DNA of 64,000 nt from Bog-473 sp963719485 (GTDB lineage: Bacteria; Actinomycetota; Acidimicrobiia; Acidimicrobiales; RAAP-2): positions 682,001-746,000 of the forward strand of contig OY970387.1 of assembly GCA_963719485.1 (NCBI GenBank), written 5' to 3'. Within the stretch, counting starts at the first letter, position 1. Every line of letters begins with the position of its first letter. A program made the translations under genes and the position numbers. The notes under the pieces were generated by a model. It did no database searches and was not told where the DNA came from. It saw only the letters and a program-made list of their open reading frames with translations. Positions 18,280 to 27,245 of the stretch are shown here, in pieces.

Positions 18280-19772
18280 CACCCGAGAAACACGTTCTTG
18301 CTGGAGATGAACTCTTCGACGCCGGCTTTCCCACCCTCTCGGCCGAATCCGCTGGCCTTTTTTCCTCCAAACGGGGTGGCAGCTCCGCCCCGGCTACCTC
18401 CACCCCGGAATCCGTTGATGGAGATATTCCCGGCTTCGAGCCGGCGAGCCATGTCATGTGCCCGTTCGAGGGAGTTCGTGTGGACGTATGCAGTCAACCC
18501 GTACTCGGTGTCATTTGCAAGGTGCACCGCCTCGTCGTCGTCGCTGAAGGGGAACACCGTGAGGATGGGCCCGAAATGTTCCTCAGTAGCAACCTGGGAC
18601 TGCGGATTGACTCGCTCCAAGATCGTCGCTTCCATGAAGCTTCCCGGGCGCAGCTTGTCCACGCGGCCGCCTCCCATGGTCAGCTCTCCGTCCGTTGCTT
18701 CGATTGCCTTTTTCACAACAGCCAAGAGCCGTTCCAGGTGAGCTTCCGTGACGATGGGGCCCATCACTGTGCCAGGATCGAGTGGATCGCCGACAGCCAA
18801 AACCGCCGCAGCGTTCCTCACCCTGTCCATAACTTCTTCGTAAATGTCGGCATGGACGAGCAGCCGAGTCGGTAGAGCACATCCTTGACCGGACATGTAG
18901 AGGGCCCCTACCGCTGCAGATCGCGCCGCAGCCTCCACATCGGCATCTGGGAAAATGATGTTGGCTGACTTTCCGCCCAGCTCCAATGCGACAGGCTTTG
19001 GGGCACACGCAGCTGAAGCCTGAATCTTTCGGGCGGCTGCAACTCCGCCGGTAAAGCTGACCTTGCGAACGTCCGAGGCACGGACCAGCCGGTCCCCGGC
19101 AGCACCATCTCCGTGGACGATGTTGATGACGCCGGGAGGAATGCCGGCCTCGATGGAGAGCTCGGCGAAGCGAACAGCCGAGAATGGAGCCAGCTCGCTG
19201 GGCTTTATGACCACGGTGTTTCCTGCAGCTAACGCCGCACCAGTCTTTCGCCCGAGTGCTGACATACCGCCATTCCAGGTCATAATGAGCGCCACCACAC
19301 CGTACGGTTCGGGCAGCACGTAATCGAGACTCCGAACCGGGTCAACCTGAATAACTTGGCCTTGCATGGTCGCGGCAACACTGGCGTTGTAGTACAGGTA
19401 ATCGGCCCCCCTGAGGGAAAAACTCTCGGTGAGGGAATTCGGCAGCCCCGTCTCCAGACTGAGAATCGCACCGAGTTGGCTGCTGTTGGCCTCGATCAGG
19501 CCACCCAGCGCCGCAAGAACGGAATACCGTTCGTGCGGAGGGAGATCGCGCCACAGGCCGGCTGCCCCTTTGGCCGCTGCCACCGCATCGTCCACTTCGC
19601 TCTCTCCCGACATGGGAATCGTGGCCTGTACATCTCCAGTGCTCGGGTTCACATGCGGCCTCGAACGACCGGTCGCCGATGTGGACCATTCCCCGTCAAT
19701 CAAGTGTTGTGGCGCCGGAAGCAGCTCCTTGGCCAAGGTCTGGTGCTTCGAGTTGTCAATAGACACAGCCAT
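18276..19772 (-). CDS. aldehyde dehydrogenase (NAD(P)+)
   Basis: A 498-residue aldehyde dehydrogenase. The cofactor region includes TWNGGMSALGRKTGAALAAG and the FTGGVAA turn. The general base Glu is in VALELGGKSAN and the nucleophile Cys in MSGQGCALPTR. EEHFGPILTVFPF and the C-terminal NGFRGGGSRGGAATPFGGKK are typical. It oxidises an aldehyde to the acid, which the coupled downstream CoA ligase would then activate. Confidence 0.92.
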   Translation of the reverse strand: MAVSIDNSKHQTLAKELLPAPQHLIDGEWSTSATGRSRPHVNPSTGDVQATIPMSGESEVDDAVAAAKGAAGLWRDLPPHERYSVLAALGGLIEANSSQLGAILSLETGLPNSLTESFSLRGADYLYYNASVAATMQGQVIQVDPVRSLDYVLPEPYGVVALIMTWNGGMSALGRKTGAALAAGNTVVIKPSELAPFSAVRFAELSIEAGIPPGVINIVHGDGAAGDRLVRASDVRKVSFTGGVAAARKIQASAACAPKPVALELGGKSANIIFPDADVEAAARSAAVGALYMSGQGCALPTRLLVHADIYEEVMDRVRNAAAVLAVGDPLDPGTVMGPIVTEAHLERLLAVVKKAIEATDGELTMGGGRVDKLRPGSFMEATILERVNPQSQVATEEHFGPILTVFPFSDDDEAVHLANDTEYGLTAYVHTNSLERAHDMARRLEAGNISINGFRGGGSRGGAATPFGGKKASGFGREGGKAGVEEFISSKNVFLGW

Positions 19773-19939
19773 CCGTTCGGTGGTTGGAGGAAGGGGTCAT
19801 TTCCCCATCGGACGAAACGAGCGCATCCGCACAGTGTGCGTGGCCGAGTTGGCGAGACGTGGTGCGCAGATGAGCGTCTGCGAACCGTTTCCAGCATTCG
19901 CCAACTCGTTCACCTTCGGGACCCGGAATACACGATGAT

Positions 19940-19968
19940 ATTATAATCAGATCATCTAAATCTGTCCA
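19940..19968 (-). promoter_or_regulatory. promoter with TAGATnATCT element, aldehyde dehydrogenase operon
   Basis: On the minus strand, TGGACA (19963-19968), a 17-nt spacer containing TTTAGATGATCTGA, and TATAAT (19940-19945). It lies about 170 nt upstream of the aldehyde dehydrogenase start. Confidence 0.55.
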
Positions 19969-20052
19969 TGCGAAGATCGCAGTCGTGCCAACCGGTATGA
20001 GAACCACGGATGCCTCTGAAAAGGCGATCGTTGGATAGTCTGCGAGCCGCAC

Positions 20053-21021
20053 TCAGAGGGTCAGCACGAACTTCCCGAATGCATTGCCGTCGGCCATTTC
20101 TTGGAGGGCGGAGCGTGCCTCGGAGAGCGGACGGGCATTGTGGATGACGGGTCGGATCCGCGTCGTCTCGACGAAGGCCAGGAGCTCGATCAGCTCGTCT
20201 CGAGTGCCCATGGTCGATCCCACAACTTCCAGTTGCAGGAAGAAGAGCCGGTTCAGATCAGCCGATGGGTTGGCGCCACTGGTGGCCCCGCTGACCACGA
20301 CTCGGCCGCCAGGCCGGAGCGAACGGAGGGAATGAGACCACGTGGCCTGACCGATCGTCTCCAATACGACATCCACCTTGCCCGGGAGCCGGGCGCCGGT
20401 CTCGAAGGTGGCGTCGGCCCCGCACGTCTCGGCCTGCTGGCGCTTACCGACGTCCCGTGATGTACAGAAAACCGTGTGGCCGAGCGCTTTGGCCAGGACG
20501 ATGGCGGCGGTGGCGACACCCCCGCCGGCCCCTTGAATGAGGACCGTGGCCGGTCCGGTCAGCCCCGACCGGGTGGTCAACATTCGATAGGCGGTGAGCC
20601 AGGCGGTGGGAATGCAAGCCGCCTCCTCGAACGATAGCCCTGCGGGCTTGGGCACCACGTTGCGCTCTGGGACCAAGACCTGCTCGGCCAGCGTTCCGGG
20701 ATAGAGCTCGGACAGCAAAGTGCGCTTCGGGTCGAAGGTCTCGTCGCCACCACCGGCCGCCGGATCAGCGATCACAGAGTGGATGACCACCTCGGTGCCA
20801 TCGTCGAGCACGCCCGCGCCGTCACCGCCGAGGATCATGGGAAGGCGATCCGGGGTCAGCCCCACGCCTCGCAATGACCAGAGGTCGTGATGGTTCAGCG
20901 CGCTGGCCCGCAGTCTGACCCGGACCCACCCGTCCTTCAGCTTGGGCGCAGGCTGATCGCCAACGACCAGACCGGAGAGGGGATCATCCACGGACTGCGA
21001 AACACAAGTGACTGCGAGCAC
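20053..21021 (-). CDS. MDR-superfamily alcohol dehydrogenase/quinone oxidoreductase
   Basis: A 322-residue medium-chain reductase: GroES-like N-terminus (VRLRASALNHHDLWSLRG) and Rossmann domain with VLIQGAGGGVATAAI. The structural-zinc cysteine cluster is absent and the catalytic-zinc ligands are not evident, so it belongs near the zinc-free quinone oxidoreductase/enoyl reductase branch. It probably uses NADPH to reduce an enone or enoyl thioester. It is divergent from the crotonase at 21143, with the recurring element between them. Confidence 0.87.
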   Translation of the reverse strand: MLAVTCVSQSVDDPLSGLVVGDQPAPKLKDGWVRVRLRASALNHHDLWSLRGVGLTPDRLPMILGGDGAGVLDDGTEVVIHSVIADPAAGGGDETFDPKRTLLSELYPGTLAEQVLVPERNVVPKPAGLSFEEAACIPTAWLTAYRMLTTRSGLTGPATVLIQGAGGGVATAAIVLAKALGHTVFCTSRDVGKRQQAETCGADATFETGARLPGKVDVVLETIGQATWSHSLRSLRPGGRVVVSGATSGANPSADLNRLFFLQLEVVGSTMGTRDELIELLAFVETTRIRPVIHNARPLSEARSALQEMADGNAFGKFVLTL

Positions 21022-21050
21022 TAGGTGTGCCTCCTTCGTGCCACGACATT

Positions 21051-21076
21051 AAGATATGTATGATCTATATCGAATC
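21051..21076. promoter_or_regulatory. AT-rich element between divergent reductase and crotonase genes
   Basis: AAGATATGTATGATCTATAT lies 30 nt from the reductase start on one side and 67 nt from the crotonase start on the other. It resembles the ATGATCTAGATCAT element seen at 61734-61747. Confidence 0.4.
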
Positions 21077-21142
21077 TCGGCTCCACGCAAACAGCGTGAG
21101 ATCACGTGCATTGTGACGTCGGGCTTGATAAGGAGATGTACC

Positions 21143-21940
21143 TTGAGCGAAGTTGGCGATGACGTAGTTGGCGACGAGTTGAAGGTCGAGCGATTTGGGC
21201 ACATCGCCGTGCTGACGTTGAACGCCCCCGAGCGTCTGAACGCGCTCAATCAGGGCATCATTGAAGCGCTGGCCGAGACTTGGACCTCCCTGGACGCAGA
21301 TTCGGCGATCCGGGCGGTAGTCGTGACGGGAGCCGGGCGAGGATTCTGCTCAGGGGCTCATGTTGGCGGACTGGCCAATGCGGCGTCATTGTCGGCCAAA
21401 GAGCAGCCCGCAACGTACCCTCGCTTCACCGCCCGGCATCTCAAGTTCTACAAGCCAGTGATCACCGCAGTGAACGGAGTGTGCGCCGGAGCAGGACTGC
21501 ACTTCGTGGCTGATTCCGACATCGTCATCGCTGGGTCATCGGCCCGATTCGTAGACACGCACACCGATGTTGGGCAAGTGACCGCGCTCGAGCCCATCGG
21601 CCTCATCAGACGAATTCCGCTCGAGCACGTGTTGAGAATGGTGATTCTCGGCCGAGCCGGGAGTATCGATGCTGCGGAAGCATTGAGGATCAGCTTGGTC
21701 AGCGAAGTCGTCCCCGACTCCGAGCTCATGGACCGCGCAATGCAACTTGCTGAGACAGCTGCGAGCGTGTCTCCTGCTACCGTCCAGGCGTCGCTGCGAG
21801 CGATCTGGGAGTCTTTTGAGTGCCCCCTGAGCGAGGCCTACGACCGAAGCTACGAAATCATACGGGCACATCGAGACCATCCGGACGCTCTCGAGGGCGT
21901 CCTCGCCTTTAGCGAACGGCGAAAGCCTGTCTGGGTGTGA
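21143..21940 (+). CDS. enoyl-CoA hydratase/isomerase family protein
   Basis: A 265-residue crotonase. The TTG at 21143 is chosen because an AGGAG ribosome-binding site (21131-21135) precedes it by 7 nt; in-frame codons further upstream run into the promoter. Oxyanion-hole segments are FCSGAHVGGLA and VCAGAGLHFVAD. The usual Glu of the 'EVKRG' loop is replaced (FVDTHTDVGQVTALEPIG), suggesting chemistry other than plain hydration. Confidence 0.87.
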   Translation: MSEVGDDVVGDELKVERFGHIAVLTLNAPERLNALNQGIIEALAETWTSLDADSAIRAVVVTGAGRGFCSGAHVGGLANAASLSAKEQPATYPRFTARHLKFYKPVITAVNGVCAGAGLHFVADSDIVIAGSSARFVDTHTDVGQVTALEPIGLIRRIPLEHVLRMVILGRAGSIDAAEALRISLVSEVVPDSELMDRAMQLAETAASVSPATVQASLRAIWESFECPLSEAYDRSYEIIRAHRDHPDALEGVLAFSERRKPVWV

Positions 21941-22026
21941 CGAACAAACAGACTTGACTTTCCGTCGCACATTGCGGAATGAGCAAGGCTGAAGAGCCCC
22001 CTCTGATCCGAGCGGCGACCCGCGGG

Positions 22027-23136
22027 TTACTGGCCGACTGCGACCTCGTCAGGATGTCTCCCGTCCACGATGTCTGCGGCTGGCACCATTCGGCCCACCG
22101 TGCCGTCGGTGGTCACCGCCGCCGAGATGGAACAGGATTGGTGGGGATACACGACAAGGGTTGGGCTGTCGGGACCACCAGCGGCCACCAGATGAATGTT
22201 CTCTGCCCGGGGAAGGTAGAAGGCATATTCACCGACGCTGCCCGTTGGATTGCTTCCCCAAACAGCCGCGGCATCGGGCCCGAACGTCTGTGGCGCGGTG
22301 AGCCGAGGGTGCAGATACGTGCGGACGTCCGCTTTGGACCATCCGTTTCGCTCAAGCGCTCGGCGATGACGTTCGCCGACCAGGATCACGACGCTTCGCC
22401 ATTCACCGACGAAAAAATCGACATGGAGGGGCCGAGCTCGCGCTAACGAGGCGAGGCCATCGAGAAGTTCCTCTGGATTCTCGACATCGCTCGCAAAGGT
22501 GAAGATGTCGGTGTTCGATGCGACGGTGACCACATCTTCGTGGGCTTCAAAGCCGCGCTCAACGTGCAGCGGATTCCATAACGTGCTCTCCTCGTTCTCG
22601 CCCAAGCAGAACGAGTAGCGAGCCGGATGAGAGAACGCGGCACGATCGGAAAATCCAGGGATTGCCCATGCCATGTTCCGCATCATGAGCCGCAACGCTC
22701 TTCCTACCGTCGCATTAGGGCGAAAGCCTGGTCCCATGCAGCCCGCACCGGAGCTGAACCCGAGCCGGCGCGCAATGGGGCCGTTCACGATGACGGGATG
22801 GGACGATCCGGAGAGCGTCGCCGTCGTGCCATGCCCGTTCGCCAATGGGTGACACCACGCCCTCGCCCCAGCCGCCACCACGGGGAAGTACTCAGGGAGG
22901 CATCCGGCCATGACGGCGTTGATGGCAACCCGTTCGGCATCGAGCACAACTTCTCGTGTCGGGATCTCTCCCAGCACGTCGGCTGGCTCGAGCCCGGCCG
23001 CCTCCAAGGACGCCCTGACGAGCGCCTTGGTCGGCGGTGCAACTGGGAGGCCATCGGTTCCGCCTCTGGCGACGACATCATCGAAGTACGAGTCGTAATC
23101 ATCGAAAGTCGTGGACCGTTGGTGGAAGGTGGTCAT
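22027..23136 (-). CDS. UGSC-system partner protein, uncharacterised family (type 1)
   Basis: A 369-residue protein of no function I can name. Paralogues in this window (53991-55055, 55658-56653 and the C-terminal half of 23763-25676) share GTDGLPVAPPT near the N-terminus, NAVMAGC, GPGFRPNATVGRALR, and FCLGENEES followed by LHVERGF. Conserved Cys residues in AGC and FCxGE, plus Cys in GAGCMGPG (shared only with 53991-55055), could be redox-active or metal-binding. No signal peptide or membrane segment is seen. It follows the selenoprotein gene by 1 nt, behind a GGAGGAAG ribosome-binding site. The two are surely co-expressed and probably form a complex. Confidence 0.85.
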   Translation of the reverse strand: MTTFHQRSTTFDDYDSYFDDVVARGGTDGLPVAPPTKALVRASLEAAGLEPADVLGEIPTREVVLDAERVAINAVMAGCLPEYFPVVAAGARAWCHPLANGHGTTATLSGSSHPVIVNGPIARRLGFSSGAGCMGPGFRPNATVGRALRLMMRNMAWAIPGFSDRAAFSHPARYSFCLGENEESTLWNPLHVERGFEAHEDVVTVASNTDIFTFASDVENPEELLDGLASLARARPLHVDFFVGEWRSVVILVGERHRRALERNGWSKADVRTYLHPRLTAPQTFGPDAAAVWGSNPTGSVGEYAFYLPRAENIHLVAAGGPDSPTLVVYPHQSCSISAAVTTDGTVGRMVPAADIVDGRHPDEVAVGQ

Positions 23137-23137
23137 G

Positions 23138-23731
23138 TCAGCTACTTCCTCCCCCTATGGGTTTTGTGAGCTGGTCGATGATCTGCGGGATCAAGGCATC
23201 GCACAGGGCGTCGATCTCCTCGTCTGTCCACACACCAACCGGAGGCAGGGGGAATGGGACCTGAACAAAGGGGTACTCAGGCATCTTCGAGATGATGCGC
23301 ATTGAGTTTGCCGATCCAGCGAGGGCCTCGTGCACCACAGCCACAGCGGGAATGCCGGCCCATTCCATTTCGATCGAATCGCGCAAACTGCGCGAAGAGC
23401 ACGAGCCTCAGGCACCGTAGAGGGCGAGCCCTACTGTCCCCCGCTTGATGACTTCCGCCCAATCCTCAGGCCGTGGAGGTACGTTGACCGTATCTTTGAT
23501 CACGAGGATCACGTCTTCGAACGAGCACTCATCCGTGAGCCGCTGAACCAACCGTTCTCGAAATCGACCTCCGGCGCGGTTGTCAATGACCGCGAGGATC
23601 TGGCCGTCCAAGGAGCCTGGGCGCGTCGCAGTGGCGCGCGATGCTGCTGCACCTGCCGCCTCGATCCCCTCGAGGGGATCGAGGGTAGTGCCGACCTCAT
23701 CGCTGACGTTGCTTATTTGAAAGGCTTGCAT
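23138..23731 (-). CDS. UGSC-motif selenoprotein (in-frame UGA read as selenocysteine)
   Basis: A 197-residue protein that conventional gene finding would split in two. The frame from ATG 23731 (GAAGGAGGAGC ribosome-binding site) runs to a TGA at 23408-23410 and continues unbroken to 23138. The context is LALYGA-U-GSCSSRSLRDS, Sec at residue 108 and Cys at 111, a U-x-x-C redox motif. The paralogue at 55052-55661 has MYGGCGTCSSRTMRDA at the same place, Cys replacing Sec. A perfect 7-bp hairpin begins 13 nt after the UGA (23379-23395). selA, selB, selD and tRNA-Sec lie 6-10 kb away. I recall NCBI using the name 'UGSC family (seleno)protein'; the biochemical function is unknown to me. It sits between a thioredoxin-reductase fusion and a partner protein, suggesting a recycled selenol-thiol centre. 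Confidence 0.9.
23379..23395 (-). promoter_or_regulatory. bacterial SECIS-like hairpin
   Basis: On the coding strand TCGCGCA, loop GTT and TGCGCGA form a perfect 7-bp stem with a 3-nt loop. It starts 13 nt after the UGA, about where the apical SECIS stem of bacterial selenoprotein mRNAs lies. The loop begins with GU, as in the SelB-contacted loop of E. coli fdhF; the E. coli bulged U is not seen. Confidence 0.7.
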
Positions 23732-23762
23732 GCTCCTCCTTCACGGTGTTGGTGGGCGATGG

Positions 23763-25676
23763 TCATGGGGCAATTGAGATTGTGGTGGGCGGCGGGGCTG
23801 GGGACGTGAATACCCATGCCGTTGGAAACGCGACGCCGCCAGCGGCAACGATTGAAATGTCTTCCTTTGACCGAATGTTAACCGGACCGAACGGGACTCC
23901 ATCATCAGCCGTGGCACGCTCATAGAGCGTCCTCCGTAGTGATTCCTTGGTGTACTCGGGAGAGATGACCCGAACCAGCTCCTGGCCGATAACAACCATC
24001 AGTGAGAGGGGTTGCTGACCGAACAACGAGGTGCCGGAAGCTCGCCCACGGATAAAGAGGTTGAGGTAATCAATCACTTCTTGGCTACCGCCGCTGGCTC
24101 GATGCATGACCTGGCGATAGACGGGTGCCGGGAAGACAGTTACGGTGTTCGCCGTCGCCGAAAACCCGCGATCCACGTGCAGCGGTTGCCACGGCGACTT
24201 CTCCTCATCCTCTCCGAAACAGAACGAGTATTGGCCTTGGTCGCCAAATTTAGATGACCGTTCGATTCCGAGCGGTCCAGTGGCAAACAGCCTCAGCGCC
24301 CGCCCGATCGTCGCGTTGGCCCGCCACCCCGGACCGAAGATCGCGTCGGAGCAGTTCATGTCGGTGGTGAGCCGAATCGGACCGTTCACCACCACGGCCA
24401 AAACCGAATCGGGCAACGTGGCACGAGTGGCCTCTAACCCGTCCACCAGGCTGCGGACTCCCGCGAACACAATTCCCGCATACTCTGGTCCGCAACCGGC
24501 AGCGACAGCACTTGCTGCCGCATCCCGAGCGAGAATCCCGGTCGGTTCGATGACTTCATCGCCATCGATGCCGGCCGCTTTCAGGAATCGACCGATTCGG
24601 TCTGGGGTCGGGGGAACCATTGGCAAGCCGTCACCTATCCCCGATTCGCACATGGCGTCGAAGTACCGGGCATAGCTCCCAAACGTCGTGCCTTGACTGC
24701 GGTCGGCGAGGATAGAGCCGCCCATCGAAGGCGCTGCCGGAAGCTCAAGCTCGCCGTCCCACCACCTGAGGGCGTTCACGGCTGCGTTGCTGCCGTCTCC
24801 CATCGCCGCCACGAGTTGATCGCTTGATCCCTGCCGAACCGATCCGGCAGCGAATATCCCGCGGGTGCTGCAAGCGAGGTAGCTGTCGACCACCAGCCTG
24901 CCACGGTCCTCTCGGGCCAGGTCGCCAGCGAACTCACTGACGTCTACCGTCATACCAACCGCGGTAAAGACCCCGCTCATGGGCTGCACCAGCTCGACGC
25001 CGTCAACCGTCGACCGCAGTACCACTTCAGTGACGGCGTTCTCCCCGCGGATCTCCACTAGCTCGGTGGAGGGCAGGGTGTCGACCTCGGTCGCCGACGC
25101 CACTCGATCTCGAAGAACTGCGGCGGCAGCCTGCATCTCTTTACCTCGGTGCACGAGAGTCACCTTGGCCCCTGCGGCCTGCAGGGCCATGGTCGCATCA
25201 GCGGCTCCGTCACCACCACCAACGACCACAACGGACTTTCCCCGAAAGAGAGGCCCATCGCAGGCCGCACAGTGGGAGACTCCCCGGTTTTCGAACTCTG
25301 CCTCCCCGGGAACGTCGACCGAACTGGGTTTGGCTCCCGTCGCGATGATGACAACGTCCGCCTCCAGTGTTTCGTTTCCGTCTGTTGTCACCGAGAATCC
25401 ACTGGTGCCCCGCTCGATGCCTGTCGCCAAGCCAAAGGCCGTCTCGACCTCGAGTCCGTCAAAACGCGCCACCATGGCCTCCACCAGGTCGGGCCCGGTC
25501 ATTTCAGGCATGCCTGGGATGGTCTCGATCACCCCGGCGTTCTGCAGCTGACCCCCGGGTCCCAACGGGTCGAGCAACTGAACCCGGGCACCCCTCCAAC
25601 CCGCAGCGAAAGCTGCGGCCAAACCGGCAGCACCAGCGCCCACGATGAGGACTCTGGGCCTCGGCAAGTCGGTCAT
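23763..25676 (-). CDS. thioredoxin-reductase-like flavoprotein fused to UGSC-partner domain
   Basis: A 637-residue two-domain protein. Residues 1 to about 315 are a thioredoxin-reductase-like FAD/NAD(P)H disulfide oxidoreductase. They show VLIVGAGAAGLAAAFAAGW for FAD, the redox pair in GVSHCAACDGPLF, VVVVGGGDGAADATMAL for NAD(P)H, and STRGIFAAGSVRQGSSDQ at the end. Residues about 335-637 are a partner domain like 22027-23136 and 55658-56653 (IGDGLPMVPPT, AVAAGCGPEY, GPGWRANATIGRALRL, FCFGEDEEKS, LHVDRGF). It is first in the operon, 31 nt before the selenoprotein. The fusion says that the reductase acts directly on this system. At 53991-58422 the same two parts are separate genes. Confidence 0.9.
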   Translation of the reverse strand: MTDLPRPRVLIVGAGAAGLAAAFAAGWRGARVQLLDPLGPGGQLQNAGVIETIPGMPEMTGPDLVEAMVARFDGLEVETAFGLATGIERGTSGFSVTTDGNETLEADVVIIATGAKPSSVDVPGEAEFENRGVSHCAACDGPLFRGKSVVVVGGGDGAADATMALQAAGAKVTLVHRGKEMQAAAAVLRDRVASATEVDTLPSTELVEIRGENAVTEVVLRSTVDGVELVQPMSGVFTAVGMTVDVSEFAGDLAREDRGRLVVDSYLACSTRGIFAAGSVRQGSSDQLVAAMGDGSNAAVNALRWWDGELELPAAPSMGGSILADRSQGTTFGSYARYFDAMCESGIGDGLPMVPPTPDRIGRFLKAAGIDGDEVIEPTGILARDAAASAVAAGCGPEYAGIVFAGVRSLVDGLEATRATLPDSVLAVVVNGPIRLTTDMNCSDAIFGPGWRANATIGRALRLFATGPLGIERSSKFGDQGQYSFCFGEDEEKSPWQPLHVDRGFSATANTVTVFPAPVYRQVMHRASGGSQEVIDYLNLFIRGRASGTSLFGQQPLSLMVVIGQELVRVISPEYTKESLRRTLYERATADDGVPFGPVNIRSKEDISIVAAGGVAFPTAWVFTSPAPPPTTISIAP

Positions 25677-26123
25677 ACCAATTGGCCGATCACTGATGAG
25701 CGTCCCCGAAGTGTGCGATGGCGGTGGGATGCCGAGCCGTCAATGGGAATCACGTCCGGCCTCCTAGATCGTTTAATGAGGGACAAATATCTGAATCATC
25801 ATATCATTGTCGGGTTCATCGTCAAGGAGACCCAAGGCCGAGCCCTGACTGCTCCTCCGGATGGCCGCCAACCCGCAACCTTGGTAGTATATAGATCATC
25901 TAGGTCAAAGGATTCTGTCCTCCAGCTGTCGATCCATGGACCTGCGTCGCCATGGGGGTATGAGTGGCCCGATATGAATAGCTCCAGCCGAACCGCCGGT
26001 CGGGCAGGCAGTCGCTGCCTTGTTCCGCCAACCCGACTGATCGGATCCGTCGACAGCCAGTTTTTGCGGCAGGTTTCTCGAAAGTTTGGACGCCTCATCA
26101 ATCAGAAGGATCGAGGTTTCGTT
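25677..26123. other. divergent intergenic region with promoters
   Basis: No gene is supported, although the frame of the rightward gene stays open. It holds the selenoprotein-operon promoter (25798-25825, minus), an AGATCGTTTA sequence at 25765-25774, and an ATAGATCATCTAGGTC element at 25891-25906 that may serve the rightward operon 220 nt away. Confidence 0.5.
25798..25825 (-). promoter_or_regulatory. promoter of the selenoprotein operon
   Basis: On the minus strand, GGTCTCCTTGACG with -35 TTGACG (25820-25825), a 16-nt spacer and TATGAT (25798-25803). ATTCAGATATTTG follows downstream. The flanks match the promoters at 57192-57221 and 58487-58516 closely, suggesting the same regulator. Confidence 0.65.
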
Positions 26124-27245
26124 ATGCAGATTTCATTCAACGAACTGGACCGGGTCATTGAGGACGTTGTTCGCCCATATGCGGTGCAGGTCGATGTAGC
26201 CGGTCAGTTCCCCAATGAGTCCCTCGATGCATTGGCCGCCTCGGGAGTGATGGGCCTGCCCATGGCTGAATCCGTAGGTGGCGGAGGCGGCGACCTGGCC
26301 GACGCGGTGACGGTGATCCGCAAGGTGGCCGGTGCGTGCGGCTCGACGGCGATGATCGTGCTCATGCACTACACCGCGGCTGTACTGATTGATCGCTATG
26401 GCCCCGAGGAGGTCAGAAAGGCAATCGCCACAGGAGAGCATCTGACCACTCTGGCCTTCTCCGAGGTTGGATCTCGCAGCCAATTTTGGGTTCCGTTGGG
26501 AACGGCCACCGCCTCGACGGATGGCCGGGTACGCCTCGACGCCAGCAAGAGCTGGATCACCGCCGCAGGCGAGGCGAACACCTACGTCTGGTCGAGCCAG
26601 CCGCTGGCTGCGGATGGTCCCATGACGCTCTGGCTGGTTCCGGCTGATTCGACCGGTCTCTCCGAACCGGGTGCTTTCGACGGACTGGGGCTTCGAGGTA
26701 ACCGCTCCGCTCCGGTTGTCGCAGAGGGGGTGGAGGTCCCCGAGGATGCAAGGCTCGGGGCCGACGGATCTGGACTGGACATCGCATTGACCGATGTCTT
26801 GCCATGGTTCCTGGTGCTGAACGCGGCATTTAGTGTCGGCCTCATGGAAGCAGTCACCCTAGAGACGGGCGCCCACCTACAGTCGACACGGCTTGAACAC
26901 CTGAACCAATCGCTGGCTGACAACCAGGTGGCCCGGATGGACCATGCTCGGATGCGCATCGCTACCGATCAGGCCGCTTCACTGCTCACCGATACATTGG
27001 CCGCACTGGCCGCGGAACGGGCCGACGCGCTGTTGAGGGTGCTGGAGGTGAAAGCTGCAGCCGGGGAAGCCGCTGCCGCAGTCACCGACCTGGCCATGAA
27101 GGTCTGCGGTGGAGCCGCCTTCCGTAAGGAACTCGGTATCGAACGCCGCTTTCGCGATGCCCGTGCCCTTCGGGTCATGGCCCCGACATCCGACACCCTC
27201 CTGGACTTTGTGGGACGGGCCATCAACGGGCTGCCGCTGCTATGA
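26124..27245 (+). CDS. acyl-CoA dehydrogenase-like flavoprotein
   Basis: A 373-residue protein of the acyl-CoA dehydrogenase fold (GVMGLPMAESVGGGGGDLAD, AGACGSTAMIVLMHYTAAV, LAFSEVGSRSQFW, MKVCGGAAFRKELGIERRFR, and a C-terminal MAPTSDTLLDFVG). The combination is like the flavin monooxygenase-type branch (DszC-like) as much as true dehydrogenases. ATG 26124 has a GAAGGA ribosome-binding site. It leads a three-gene unit with overlapping stops and starts, ending next to selD. Confidence 0.8.
   Translation: MQISFNELDRVIEDVVRPYAVQVDVAGQFPNESLDALAASGVMGLPMAESVGGGGGDLADAVTVIRKVAGACGSTAMIVLMHYTAAVLIDRYGPEEVRKAIATGEHLTTLAFSEVGSRSQFWVPLGTATASTDGRVRLDASKSWITAAGEANTYVWSSQPLAADGPMTLWLVPADSTGLSEPGAFDGLGLRGNRSAPVVAEGVEVPEDARLGADGSGLDIALTDVLPWFLVLNAAFSVGLMEAVTLETGAHLQSTRLEHLNQSLADNQVARMDHARMRIATDQAASLLTDTLAALAAERADALLRVLEVKAAAGEAAAAVTDLAMKVCGGAAFRKELGIERRFRDARALRVMAPTSDTLLDFVGRAINGLPLL

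Noticed and set aside
25149..26123. A long N-terminal extension of the flavoprotein at 26124
   Set aside because: The upstream frame is antisense to the thioredoxin-reductase fusion and passes through its promoter; it is open only because of GC-rich codon bias.
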